From Apostichopus parvimensis (lineage: Eukaryota > Echinodermata > Holothuroidea > Aspidochirotida > Stichopodidae): a DNA stretch of 26,438 bases. Numbering within the stretch: the stretch's first letter is position 1; each line of letters begins with the position of its first letter. The DNA lies in contig KN886611.1 in NCBI GenBank assembly GCA_000934455.1, forward strand, positions 113,394 to 139,831. The letters run 5' to 3'. Below the pieces are notes generated by a model. The model saw only the letters and a list, made by a program, of their open reading frames with translations. It did not search any database and was not told where the DNA came from. Of the stretch, positions 11,835-21,990 are shown piece after piece. The position numbers and the translations under genes are program-made.

Positions 11835-13039
11835 ACTGTACTAATACACTTAGAATGCTATCAACACACTCAGTCAATAACATGTTAGTGAGTAGAGTCC
11901 GGTCACATTTCAATTGAAGTCGTCAAATCATGAGTCATGCTAACATAGTTAACTACTAAATTTGTATCCCGGGGCGTTCCATTTTCTCTGCCATTCGTGA
12001 TTCCTGATGATTAGAACATAACGTAACAATTTCGATGAAATTTTTTTTTTCAAAACAACACTACACATGCCCGTTGTATTTCGCTACTGAAAATAAAACC
12101 AAGATTTCTTAATAGCAACACAGCTTTTTTTGTTGATATTTCTGCATTGTCCTAAAATCAAATGTTTATTCTTTCTTCACCCTTACTTTTGGACGCGATT
12201 ATGTAACCATGTACTTCTATATGAAACAGGCTGGCTGCATAGAATCAAAGTAAATGTGGTACTGGAAAAGCAGAACGTTTTAAACTATACATACTTGTTC
12301 ATTCATCCCTTTTTAAGTTATATAACATTTAATTGTTGGCTTATATTACGCATTCATTTGTTAATTGATTTACCTACCTGTAGTGATGGCGGAAACTTTT
12401 CACCTAAATGGAAATATAACAAATATTAATACTGTTTCGAGTACGAAATAAATGAGAATAATAAAATAATCTTTCAGGTAAATACTTTCTTCTTTCTCTA
12501 CCGTTCACGGGCCTTTGGTTTCAATCTGTACAATATAACACTATATAGATCACACATACACGTCAATATAAAAGAAGTACCTGCACAAGTATCATAGACT
12601 TTGTGTCTGGATTGCTTAAATAACTTCAAAACGATTAGATATTGTCAATTTTGTGTATCAATTGTTTAATATTTGTATTAAGTTTTGCATTTAGATGTAG
12701 GCATTATTCAAGTACTATAGCATGGTAATAAATCAATTGCAATGCAAATATAAAGCAACCAGACACTCATTTGGCAATGGTAACGGAAATGTCATGTTAA
12801 TTATGGAGATCATTATTTTTATTTTATATTCCAAAATATTAGGGAGATATTTATATGTCCATGACAAAGGTATACGTTCCTATTTTCCTTTGATGAGAGA
12901 CGTAACTGCATCAAACATACCACATATATCACTCGAAATGGAGCGTAAATTATTTTACTGATTTCAATCGTGACTTCCATTTACTAAGTATTAATCAGCG
13001 TTGTTTATACCATATCCACATTTATGAGTATAGTCGTAC
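11835..13039. other. No supported gene
   Basis: AT-rich DNA with only short chance frames (79-102 codons on the plus strand) that resemble no known family. Confidence 0.55.
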
Positions 13040-13087
13040 CTCTTTGGCGTACTCTTTATCCGTTAAAACGTCCCCAATAGCCTTTCC
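13040..13087 (-). CDS. Possible isolated 48-nt exon, function uncertain
   Basis: The window is preceded by a fair acceptor (TTTCCTATTAACAG) and followed by GAG|GTACGA. It is phase 0 at both ends and encodes GKAIGDVLTDKEYAKE. If read through, it stops after five more residues. The pattern L/AI..VL.D..YA loosely recalls the segment near the C-terminus of UDP-glucuronosyltransferases. Sixteen residues cannot establish that, and I found no neighbouring exon that would confirm it. It could equally be a chance open window. Confidence 0.2.
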
Positions 13088-13944
13088 CTGTTAATAGGAA
13101 ACAATGAAAATCATAAATATGTTTCCTCTCCAACTTCAATTTACTTCATTGCACCTATCTCTAATGGATTGCCTCCATAGTGACGAAACTGTATAATGCA
13201 GATAGGGGAGCTAAACCTTGAAAAAGAAACAGGAAAAAATAAGCTGCTAAAGAAAAATATATGTACGCCGTTTGACTTGAATCAGTGCAGTTTGCTACAA
13301 CGCTTATTTGCGATGTGCAAAATGTTCACATTACACAGGTTATTTGTCAAAGTTTACAAAGTTTCTCACTACCGTTATTTTCTAGAAAACAGTGGATAAC
13401 GTGATATTATTTTGCAGTACATAAGAAGTAGTCTGTATATAATGTGTAAATGTCCTGTTTTAATGAGACACTTACAGACCTAGTACGCCTTTTCAAATAT
13501 AAGCTTTAAGTAAATAAATAACACATAATAATTACAGGAAAAAGCGATTTAGTTTGATAACTCATCGTCCAACGTCCAGACTGTAGATTTAGCAGGTAAG
13601 TTCGATTGCGAAACCCATAAGGGCGCCAGAAAACTACAGAAGAAATAAAAGATATTATCTAACTATAAATTTAGTAAAAAAAAACAAATACAAAACTCGA
13701 GTGGGTATCATGAACAGTTTGACGTCACCACATTAGTTCAACAAACACCAAAACTAAATGCTGAATCAACTGATTATATTAGATCAGGAGTGATCATTCT
13801 ATACGTGAATGTAATTCATGTGTGGGAAATCGTTTCCTTAATAAAATTATTTTTTTCACTTTGCATTACATCAGTGCGGTGTACACGCACTCTTCACCCA
13901 ACCACAAAATGCACTTACTTGGGAAAACTCGCAGATTAGTATCT
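13088..13944. other. No supported gene
   Basis: AT-rich DNA. A perfect TGACGTCA octamer lies at 13720-13727. A minus-strand GTAAGT at 13913-13918 follows a tiny open window (13919-13942), but this is too short to call. Confidence 0.55.
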
Positions 13945-13952
13945 GTTTAGGG
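13945..13952. repeat. Left 8-bp target-site duplication of the hAT-type element
   Basis: GTTTAGGG here is repeated exactly at 14365-14372, directly outside the element's terminal inverted repeats. Confidence 0.85.
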
Positions 13953-14364
13953 TAAGGTGACCATATTTTCCTGACTGGAATCACTTGTAGTACTTCAATT
14001 ACTTTAAGTTGTTCTTTGAGAGCTTGTGAATTGCTCATGCTCACACTATAAGTGTCGTTGTGTCGCCGTAGTTGCCAATTATACGGTCGAAAGAGAATAA
14101 GGCTAGATCGATCTAGCATATTTTAACAGTGTTTCCATGCACTTTACACTGGCCCACCTGAAATACTGGTTATAAGTTCCGTTCTGCGACTGCACACTTG
14201 ACTAAAATTTGTTTTAACAATTATTTTACTAATAATGTGGGATATTTTCGAAATTTCTGAACAATTTGACGAATCGGGGACATTTTCGGGGACACTTGTT
14301 CATCGGGGACAGCACGCTGTAATCGGGGACTGTCCCCGAAAATCGGGGACGTCTGGTCACTTTA
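13953..14364. mobile_element. hAT-type non-autonomous DNA transposon (MITE), 412 bp
   Basis: The ends form terminal inverted repeats. The left end reads TAAGGTGACCATATTTTCC, and the right end, on the other strand, reads TAAAGTGACCAGACGTCCCC. Ten of the first eleven bases agree. Eight-base direct repeats (GTTTAGGG) flank it exactly, the target-duplication length known for hAT transposons. The right end carries five CGGGGAC motifs at 14276-14350, one pair of which forms a hairpin (CGGGGAC, T, GTCCCCG). A perfect 16-bp palindrome, GCTAGATCGATCTAGC, lies at 14102-14117. No transposase is encoded, so mobilisation would need an autonomous relative. Confidence 0.85.
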
Positions 14365-14372
14365 GTTTAGGG
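14365..14372. repeat. Right 8-bp target-site duplication of the hAT-type element
   Basis: GTTTAGGG, identical to 13945-13952. Confidence 0.85.
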
Positions 14373-15023
14373 AGCATTTGTAATTGAACTATGTTAAATA
14401 TAAAATGAGCGTGGGGTAATGTATTGAATATGTATTGATTGGAAAGAACTGAAACGTAACAATGATCGATATCATAGATGCATAAATAATTATTGTTACT
14501 GTACCTTCTACCTCCATTGCCTTCAACTTGAAAAGAAAACCACCAGTAGGTACAGAAGGAGGGACCAAACAGTACTCAAACCTGATGAAAAAAAATGATA
14601 TTAAACGTACTCGTGACCAAAAAGGTTGTATGAGTGTCAAAGAGAATGGATTGGGTCGTCCCTTACTTAGAGAGACTCGGATAAACTCAGAATATCATAA
14701 TTGCCCATCGTCTGTGTACCAGCGATATCATAAATTTAGCAAATTTATTGATGAAGTGTACCGGGTTCGCCATCGGCTGTTACGCCCCCTATTTTTCGAC
14801 CGAATCGTCGCTACAACTTTTCTCCGGAAGCCGAATTCGTTAAACAAACGTTTCCTTTTTTAATCGTCGCGACAACGTGGAAGAATCGTAGAAGCAACGT
14901 TTTCTTCGTTTAGTTTATTTGTTCCTTATGTTTCACTACACTCGCCGCCTCGCTAGCACTGAGTTAACACCTACGTAGGTACGATCGCTGAGCTCAGCCG
15001 TAAATTTCATTGTTTCGCTTTTT
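14373..15023. other. Mixed stretch with a CpG-richer part, no gene called
   Basis: A plus-strand frame of 111 codons at 14528-14863 resembles nothing I recognise and overlaps an 83-codon minus-strand frame. About 14760-15000 has more CpG than its surroundings, including CGTCGCTACAACTTT and a similar CGTCGCGACAACGTG about 60 bp later. It could be old repeat or regulatory DNA. Confidence 0.45.
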
Positions 15024-15161
15024 CATTCGGATTACTCTTATCCATCGTTCTATTATTTCTATGGAGATTTATCTATACGGAACTTTATCTACCATTTATT
15101 CTTTTCTATGGAGAATTATCTATACGGAACTTTTATCTACCATTTATTCTCTTCTACGGAG
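15024..15161. repeat. 47-bp tandem repeat, two clear copies plus a degenerate one
   Basis: ATTTATCTATACGGAACTTT at 15067 and AATTATCTATACGGAACTTT at 15114 start units of 47 and 48 bp, each ending TTCTATGGAG or TTCTACGGAG. A weaker copy occupies 15024-15066. Confidence 0.85.
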
Positions 15162-16106
15162 ATTTCGGGACTGTGGTAATTTTGATTCACGGATACTCAA
15201 GTTTTAATACTCGTTTCGACCTATGCCAGCTAATTAACTAAATTGGGTGAGTTCAAATTTATCCATTTTTACTTTCCCTAAAGAAGACATTTGTTTTGTT
15301 TGTGATTTGGATTTAGGTTGTTATGCAATACGACTCTCTCTGTTTAATTTATATTTATATTGACTACACACTGTGCTCTATGACATTTATATCCATACGT
15401 GGAAATGGAACATAATAGTATATGGTTCTTGCAAGGGCGCTGTTGTGCTTCTTCATTCGTTGACTATTATGCTGGAGGTCTTACTTGGGTAAGCCCCCCT
15501 CCCCGAAAAAACAACGTTTTCGCAGTACTCATTTTAAAATATGTATGCATCCTGTATAAGAACTCTACCACTGAAGAATTTAATAACACGTTGTTACTTA
15601 CCAAGCTTGTTTAGTCATGGATAATATAATCTTGTCCTTTTCCACATTTGCCTCTTTCAGTTGTTTAATGATTAAATAGGAGACCATCTCTGCAGGTACT
15701 ATTTTAACTATCTAATTCATAATTTTCCTGATCTTATTAATTAATTCCTGTTTGTAAGTAGATTCCAGGGGCCTGTTTCACTCAACTCGACTTACTTACA
15801 CAGGACTTTATTACTCTGCGTACTCGACTAGCTTACACTAAGATGCGTCTTACTAAAGTACTGTTTGGATTTCAGTTTCACAAAACTTTTCTTCACTAAG
15901 ACGTGTCTGAAGATACGTATATTTTATTTTGTTGATATGAACGAGGCTGTGACCTTTGAGCGCGAAAAGTATTAACAGTTTAAACAGGTAAATATCAAGT
16001 AAAATTATTTTTATAATCACTATAGTTTGGCCAAAACTTCTGTAATGTTCATATTTTAACGTCAACTAGAAGGTTGTACTGCTCGTGCCTTTATCGAGAC
16101 GTAAAT
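15162..16106. other. No supported gene; one transposon-end-like sequence
   Basis: Near 15767 the sequence CAGGGGCCTGTTTCACTCAA, followed by CTTACTTACA, looks like the terminal repeat of a DNA transposon. I found no matching inverted end, so I do not call an element. The open frames here are short and unrecognised. Confidence 0.5.
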
Positions 16107-16585
16107 GTGTGTGGAATTAACTGTAATGATATGATGGTTTATAAAATGCATATATCTATATTTGTTGCTGCATGGGAGGAGGGGGCGGGGTGATGGGCAA
16201 CGGTTTGGACAGGAGGGGCAAAGACAGGTTGTTGATCAGAAAGAGTGGGTTGATAACTGTATGACAGAAGGAGACCTTGCTGAGTTCTGTGTGTACGGAT
16301 GTATGTTGTGTGTGTGTGAGTGTATGGTGGGGGGGGGGGGTTGTTGACAAAATAAACCAAGTGTTATAAATATAAATTAACGAAATATGGTAATTCGTCA
16401 GGTATTGTTGTGATGGAAGTTGTGGTGGTAGGGGTGGTATGAATGAAAGCTCAGGGGAGTATAGATGGGAGAGAAACCCATATGAATAGATGTATCTGTT
16501 TAATTTAAAACACTGTTGTATCACTCTTTACTTTAACATCGATGTGCATTAATTATCAGTTAATTTACAAACTAGTTTAAGCATG
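16107..16585 (-). repeat. Dispersed interspersed repeat, copy C
   Basis: Its high-coordinate part (CTGTTTAATTTAAAA, CTTTAACATCGATGTGCATT) matches copy B at 6267-6320. Read on the minus strand, its low-coordinate part (GCAACAAAT, ATGCATTTTATAAACC, CATTACAGTTAATTCCACAC) matches the end of copy A. It contains a run of G on the plus strand near 16327-16340. Three open frames of 61-122 codons overlap here on both strands; all are composition effects of the G/C tracts. Confidence 0.75.
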
Positions 16586-16825
16586 ACAAAGAGTCCTTCT
16601 GTTAGAACAAGGAGGAAAATATTGAACTTCCGCATACGAACTAGACTCTTTCGTGGAAGGGGGGAAGGGGATAATGATATCACCTTCTTCACCATTTTTA
16701 TTCTAAATCTATTAGATTAGATCTAGATCTATATATTATTTTTAATCTAAATAATACAAGTTTGTGTATAATTATCATGGGTTGATTTTATCAAAAATGT
16801 TTTTAATTCTACTCTAAAATTCAAT
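16586..16825. other. Spacer upstream of the LINE
   Basis: AT-rich sequence with a 14-bp palindrome, TAGATCTAGATCTA, near 16715-16728. It may include the unrecognisable 5' end of the retrotransposon. Confidence 0.5.
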
Positions 16826-16851
16826 ATTTTCTTACAGCGTCTGCAGCATTT

Positions 16852-17500
16852 GTGAATCAAGGACTTGTAATAAGGTGTGTTAATGAAATGTTTTTACTGC
16901 ATCAATGTGTTTTTGAGGCCATAATGTCTGAGAAAAAGCTTTCAAGAGAGGTACCAAAAAAGTCACCACTGTCTGCGAAGGTAAAGGCTCACACTACCTA
17001 TACTCCTCCAACGTTGAGGCACAGAGCCTATACCGACATGACTACTACTATTACTTAATCAACAACAGATGCTGGGAAGAATTGCTGCATTGGAAACCAC
17101 ACAAAAGGACTTTGAACAAAGTACTGAGTTTCTGAGTTCTGCTGTGGATGATCTAAAAGCTGATCAATCTAAGTATGTTGCAGAAACACAGAGACTCGAC
17201 AAACAACTTCACGAGCTTGATATATTACATTGTGATCTCAATTTTTTTGTGATGAGGTTCAATTCTGTCTCGGAAGCCCAGCTCAAAGCTGAGAGATACT
17301 CAATGAGCTACAACCTACGGTTTGGAGGCATACCTGTGAAGCAGGCTGGAAACCCGATGGCCGAAATTCAGAACATTATTAGTAATCACCTTAACTTGGA
17401 AAATGTTGTAATTGAAAATGCACACCGCGTTGGACAACGGCGCTTAGATCAACCTCGTCATGTCATCATCAAACTTCTGAATCGTAAACAACGGCAATGA
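16852..17500 (+). pseudogene. LINE ORF1 (L1-type transposase-22-like RNA-binding protein), frameshifted
   Basis: In related LINEs this protein coats the element RNA and acts as a nucleic-acid chaperone. The first part runs to a stop at 17056-17058. An earlier ATG at 16888 is a likely start, since 16852 is GTG. The second part is in the next frame, 17069-17500. Heptad-like LETTQKDFEQSTEF and VDDLKADQSKY indicate the coiled coil. YNLRFGGIPVKQAGNP is the RNA-recognition core, and ENAHRVGQRR with PRHVIIKLLNRKQR is the C-terminal domain. These match the usual ORF1 order. The frameshift between the halves and the decayed ORF2 mark it as a pseudogene. Confidence 0.88.
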
Positions 17501-17599
17501 TCTCTTAATGGTAATTGAATCGACAACTCCATAAACCTAGACCATAATTATGTTGATTGTAACACGGTCTGCTAATACTCTGATGACTCCTCTCTTCTC

Positions 17600-18310
17600 A
17601 ATTTATTAAAACAGGGCAACTCGCCATTATCAATTTTGCACATACATGCTCAAAGTTTATGGAAAAACAACGATGATGTATCTCACTTAATTTCTAGTTA
17701 ACTAGACTGTGCCTTTTCCGTTGCTAAAATTACTGAAACTTGGATTGATAATAATGCCCCTGATAGTATGTTAAGTGTGTCGAACTATAGGTTTGTGCAT
17801 GCCAATATAACGCATAAAAGAGGCGGATGTGTGGGCTTTTACGTCCTCAATCAAATTCACTTCGAGGAAAGAAACGATTTAAGCAACCAGCCTAGCACGT
17901 TTGAGTCTTATTTTATAGAAACTATTAACCTTAACCATAAAGTTATCATTTGTGTTATCTATAGACCACCCGACAGTCAACTATTGGCATTCATTGATGA
18001 AATATCAGCCTTTGTGAATACTCATAACCCTAATTAAAAAAAAAACAATTGTACTTCATGCTGATTTCAATAATGATCTTGTAAAGTTTCATTCTATCAG
18101 TAATGTGTCTAAATTTTTTGAATGTTATGCATTCCAACTCTTTCATTCCTTCAATCACCAAACATACCAGAATTACTGATTCTAGCGATACTTTGATTGA
18201 TAACATTTATGTAGTAATAATTCTTTTCTTACCATGCCAGGGATTATTGTGTCAGATATCAGTAATCATTTTCCAATACTGAGCTCAGTAAGAACTCACT
18301 GGAAGTGTGC
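17600..18310 (+). pseudogene. LINE ORF2 endonuclease domain (AP-endonuclease-like), inactivated
   Basis: In LINEs this domain nicks target DNA to prime reverse transcription. ILHIHAQS at 17633 corresponds to the family's HLN.RSL motif, and the usual catalytic Asn is His here. ITETW at 17729-17743 keeps the catalytic Glu. Further on are ITHKRGGCVGFYV, ICVIYRPPD, LHADFNNDL (family GDFN) and VSDISNHFPIL, where the usual SDH reads SNH. A stop lies in frame at 17699-17701, and a frameshift lies in the poly-A run near 18036-18046. Position, order and motifs make the assignment firm; activity is excluded. Confidence 0.88.
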
Positions 18311-18429
18311 TCAAAATTATGGCTCAGGTTACAATTTCAAAAGAAATACTTGTAAGGCAAATTGTAATACTTTTATTGAGGAGTTGACAAGGTACAGCTG
18401 ATATCAGCTTTTTAACATTTCTGATGTGA

Positions 18430-20115
18430 ACGATGCTTTCAAATATTTCATCGATGTTATTGATGAATGCAAATATAGTGGGGAGCAAAAAGTCTGGTAG
18501 AGATGATTTTAAAATTATCAAATAAGGAAATGAAATTACCGATGATATAGAAGTTGCTGAATTTTCAATAACTATTTCTCTAAAACTGGTACTAAGTTAC
18601 CCAATTGAATTCTTCATGTAGATGCCTCTTTCACCAGTTTCCTGAGTAATCCTGTTCCCGATTCAATGTATGTTTCTCCAAACAACTGCTACGACTTAAC
18701 CAGTTTAATAAGTCAACTTCAACAAGGTTCCTTATCAAGAACGGACGGTATCTCTCAAATAATACTTCAAGCTGCCTGTCCGAATTTCTTTTTTCCCTTT
18801 ATCTTCCGGTATAGTCCCAATAGCAATTACAGTAGCTAGAGTTACCCCAGTCTTTAATGCCGGAGATACTTATGTCCTCTACTGTCCTATATCCATCTTA
18901 TCAGCTATCTCAAAGGTCCTAGAACATATCATGTATGCCAGGTTAATAAGTTTTCTGAATAGGAGTAGTATACTCTCCTCTAAACAGTCTGGCTTTCGCA
19001 AAAACATTTCCACATTTGCAGTGAGCAACATTGTGAAGTATATCACAGATGGCTTTAATGATAAAGTAATTAGTATTGTATTTTTTTTTGATCTATCCAA
19101 ATCATTTGACACTGTGAATCACATAATTTTGCTACCTAAACTGAACCAGTATGGCATTTGGGGACTTGCGTTTAATATGTTTTATAGTAATTTGTCAGAT
19201 AGAAAACAAACAGTGCGTATAAGTAACAGTTGTTCCAGTTTTCAAAATAACAATTGTGTGGTGTACTCCAAGGCTCCATTCTTGGACCTCTGTTATTTCT
19301 TGTTTACATAAATAATTTATGTTACTGCTTATCTGTACTCGCCTTTACCTTATTTGCAGACAACACTAGTATCCTTTATCAACATAAAGACCTCATATAC
19401 AGGGAACGTATAGTAAATACTTAGCTAATATGGTTTCATTATGGTTCAAATTCAAAAACAACAAATATCATTAAATATTTCTAAAAACAATTTCATGATT
19501 TTTCATCCGTTGCAGCGTAAACTTGGCACTTTTGAGTTATTCATTGATTGTAATAAAGTAGTCCTAGTTTATGAAGCCAAATTCCTTGGCGTTTATATCA
19601 AATCGGACTCTTTCAAGAGTGATTGTTATTTTTTTTTTTTTATAAAATCAGCTATTTCGTCCCATCTCATATCATTTAATCCTTTTAAATTTCACTTATT
19701 CATTCGTAACTATCCTCTTGATATATTATATTAGGGAAACACTTACTACTTCTTACTTTACAAAAAAGGAGCCGTTCGTATTTTGACTAATTCTGATTAT
19801 CGTGCACCAACCAAATCCCTTTTCTTCACTCTAAGGATACTCAATATTTTTGATATTTACAATTCAGTATATAAAGGGGCTATTACCGCTTAAGTTTGAT
19901 GGTTGCTAAAATGATAACAACAAATTCCTTTTTCATAACACAAGGTCATCTCACGATTTTTGCATAAATCTTTCTTACAATGATATTGCCCAGCGATTTT
20001 TTTTTGATAAACAGTGGATTTAAACTTTGGAATATACAAGATAACAATATAAAAGCTGCATATAGTACCTTCTACTTTAAAAACAAAACAAAGGATCACC
20101 TTCTCAATCATCAAT
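18430..20115 (+). pseudogene. LINE ORF2 reverse transcriptase and C-terminal region, inactivated
   Basis: Upstream linker motifs (FNNYFSK, SLISQLQQG.L.RTDGIS) precede the palm and finger motifs: TPVFNAGDTY, PISILSAISKVLE, SGFRKNIST, DLSKSFDTVNHIIL and KLNQYGIWGL. The conserved GVLQGSILGPLLFL stretch lies near 19260 in a different frame from the previous block, so there is a frameshift near 19255. The catalytic box reads FADNT at 19353 instead of FADDT, so its second Asp is lost. NISKNNFMIF and KFLGVYI follow (about 19470-19620), then the C-terminal AVRILTNSDYRAPT near 19775. Multiple stops separate the blocks. Confidence 0.92.
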
Positions 20116-20516
20116 GGTTGTAAGTTGTTAATTATCTTTGTTTTAATGAATCATTTTTGCTTTTAAGTTGTTAATTACCTTTGTTTTTTTTCTTCGTACT
20201 TTACCTCTATTGTTTTATCATGTTTGTCTGTACTGTTGAACTTCTTTCAGGGGGACTGCTCGTACAAAAATGAATCATATCCCTTACCTGATAACTGTTC
20301 TTTCATTGTTAGTTTATTTCTTTATTTATTTCTCCTTCATTTGTTTTTGTTTTAATTCTGCAACTATTTAAGCCAATCGATAAACATTCAGAAGTTATTA
20401 AAGATAACTACATTAATAAATTCTCAATTGTTTACATCATTAACATTAATAAGCTACTTGTTCGTAATACTTTATTAATTACTTATATTATTTACATATT
20501 TGTTAATTATACTTAC
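20116..20516 (+). other. LINE 3' tail and AT-rich intron sequence
   Basis: AAGTTGTTAATTATCTTTGT at about 20121 recurs at about 20165, a 44-bp direct duplication. AGGGGGACTGCTCGTACAAA follows at about 20249, then low-complexity TTTATTTCTTTATTTATTTC near 20312. From about 20370 to the splice donor at 20516 nothing further is recognisable. Confidence 0.6.
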
Positions 20517-20725
20517 AAAAGTTGGTTGAATCTTTGAGAGCGTTGTACGTAGTTTAATATTCCATTAACTTCATGTTTATTCATTTCTCTCCCAGTCTCG
20601 ATATGCATGGTCATCCTCTCTATTGATGTTATTATTGGTAGAGAGAGACCAGAGTAGAGGAAAATGTTCCCATCTACATCAATCTTACTAAAGGACAAGA
20701 TTAGTGCCACATTGTATATGGGAAT
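20517..20725 (-). CDS. Internal exon, paralogue of 25531-25739; leucine-rich-repeat-like
   Basis: The exon is 209 nt, phase 0 in and phase 2 out. It is preceded by TTTCTTCAG and followed by a consensus GTAAGT donor (20511-20516). It starts IPIYNVALILSFSKID, continues LYSGLSLPIITSIERM and ends GILNYVQRSQRFNQL plus two bases. Compared with 25531-25739, length, both phases, donor, acceptor and about 27 of 70 aligned residues agree (my count by eye). The two therefore descend from one exon, and selection appears to have kept the frame. The spacing of Leu/Ile (L.LSFSKID, SGLSLP..TSIE) suggests an irregular leucine-rich repeat, but I cannot name the family firmly. The next exon to the left is not visible; the LINE fills that intron. 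Confidence 0.72.
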
Positions 20726-21189
20726 CTGAAGAAAGAATATTATACATAGGAGTAATATGATATCGCTTTATCAGGAATTAAAGGTTCACATGTAATTTGA
20801 TTTTTTTTTTAGGGGGAAGGTAATATCAATGTAATGACTGAATAACAGCTACATGTTTTTCAGGATAGTTTGTTTTTGGTTTTTGAAGAAAAACGTGTGA
20901 ATTATTGCCGAATTGAGAAGGGGTGGGGTGGGTCGTAGAACCGAGGGATGCAATGGGTGTAACTTATTTAAAACTAATTATTTGTTCTAGACAACAGTGT
21001 AACTGCATTCCTTGTTTACACTCAACTGTTAATATTTATATTACTGAATTTCGTTTATTCAGATAGTCATGTGTTGTAATATAAATGGACATAACACTAA
21101 CATACACGTTTTGCCTCATTGCTTGTGTCTGAAGAATATTAAAACGTGTGTAAATTTTGTTGTTGTTTATTTTGAATATTTTTAAAATC
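20726..21189. other. Intron sequence, no recognised feature
   Basis: AT-rich, with a poly-T run near 20803 and a short G-rich stretch near 20920. No exon-like window stands out. Confidence 0.5.
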
Positions 21190-21990
21190 TGTTTTTCCCT
21201 AAAGGTAGGGATGGTTTGCTTTATTGTAGTGACAACGGGTTCATAACTTGAGAGTAGGTGTAAAGATTGTTTAGCTTGTTGAAAAAACAACTGTTGTTAT
21301 AAGTTTGTTTTATCTTAACTGATATAATTGTGTGGTTTTTTTTAAATATACATTTAAAGAAATTACAGTAATAACTTGTTATTTATTCTTGAAACATCTA
21401 CATAATCATGTGAATAATCTTTGTTGTTTGTTGTTTCTAAAAATATAATTGTTAACATATTTTTCCTAAGAGGTAGTGGTGTTTTGGTTTGCGGTCGTAA
21501 CAACAGATACATTTTCTGATATATGTAATGGATCATATTATGAGAGTAGGTGTCACGATTGTTTAGCTTGTTGAAAAAAGAACTGTTGTTATTACTTCTT
21601 TGTTTTTAATGACCTAATTCTGTGTTTTAAAGAAACTACAACAATACATTTTTATTTAATGTTGGAAAATATACATAATTATGTAAATAATTGATGACCT
21701 TTGTCGTGTACTTTTAAATATATTTCGTTTATCTACTTTGCCTACTAAGCAGGGGTATTGTCTGTTACTTTATAATTTTAGAACAATAAGTATATATACT
21801 CTGTTATTTTTTATTTAACAGCAAACGTTTTTTTTTTTAATCTATATTCAGCAGCAGGTGTAATGTATTTGTTTGAAAATGAGGTATCATTTTTTTTTAC
21901 AAACAGTTGTTATTATTTACTTGTTATGTATTTACTCTTCAATTTAAACAGAGTTTATTAAATGATATCAAGGATTTAGTTATATATAAT
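21190..21990. repeat. About 292-bp tandem array, two clear copies and a decayed third
   Basis: AGTAGGTGTAAAG at 21253, AGTAGGTGTCACG at 21545 and AGCAGGTGTAATG at 21853 are equivalent points, with periods of 292 and 308 bp. The first two copies share GTTTAGCTTGTTGAAAAAA followed by CAACTGTTGTTAT or GAACTGTTGTTAT. The third keeps AACAGTTGTTATTATTTACT. An open minus-strand frame of 84 codons (21036-21290) in the first copy is not preserved in the second. Confidence 0.8.

Larger units (their letters stand above)
16826..20300 (+). mobile_element. Degenerate LINE (non-LTR retrotransposon), L2/CR1-like
   Basis: The order is that of a two-ORF LINE: ORF1 (16852-17500), AP-type endonuclease (about 17600-18310), reverse transcriptase and C-terminal part (about 18430-20115), then a 3' untranslated region. 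The wording of the motifs (ITETW, RGG.VGFYV, VIYRPP, DLSKSFDTVNH, FADNT, KFLGVYI) fits the L2/CR1/Jockey group. Stops and frameshifts occur in every domain, so it is dead. Near 20250, AGGGGGACTGCTCGTACAAA resembles the 3' tails of such elements. Both ends are approximate and I see no target duplication. It lies opposite to the exons at 20.5-25.7 kb. Confidence 0.93.

Noticed and set aside
14528-14863. Plus-strand frame of 111 codons
   Set aside because: No family resemblance, and an 83-codon frame overlaps on the other strand.
15767-15930. Transposon-end-like CAGGGGCCTGTTTCAC
   Set aside because: No matching inverted end or target duplication found in the window.
16139-16524. Overlapping frames on both strands with poly-proline and His-Thr stretches
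   Set aside because: They are composition effects of G/C tracts in dispersed repeat copy C.
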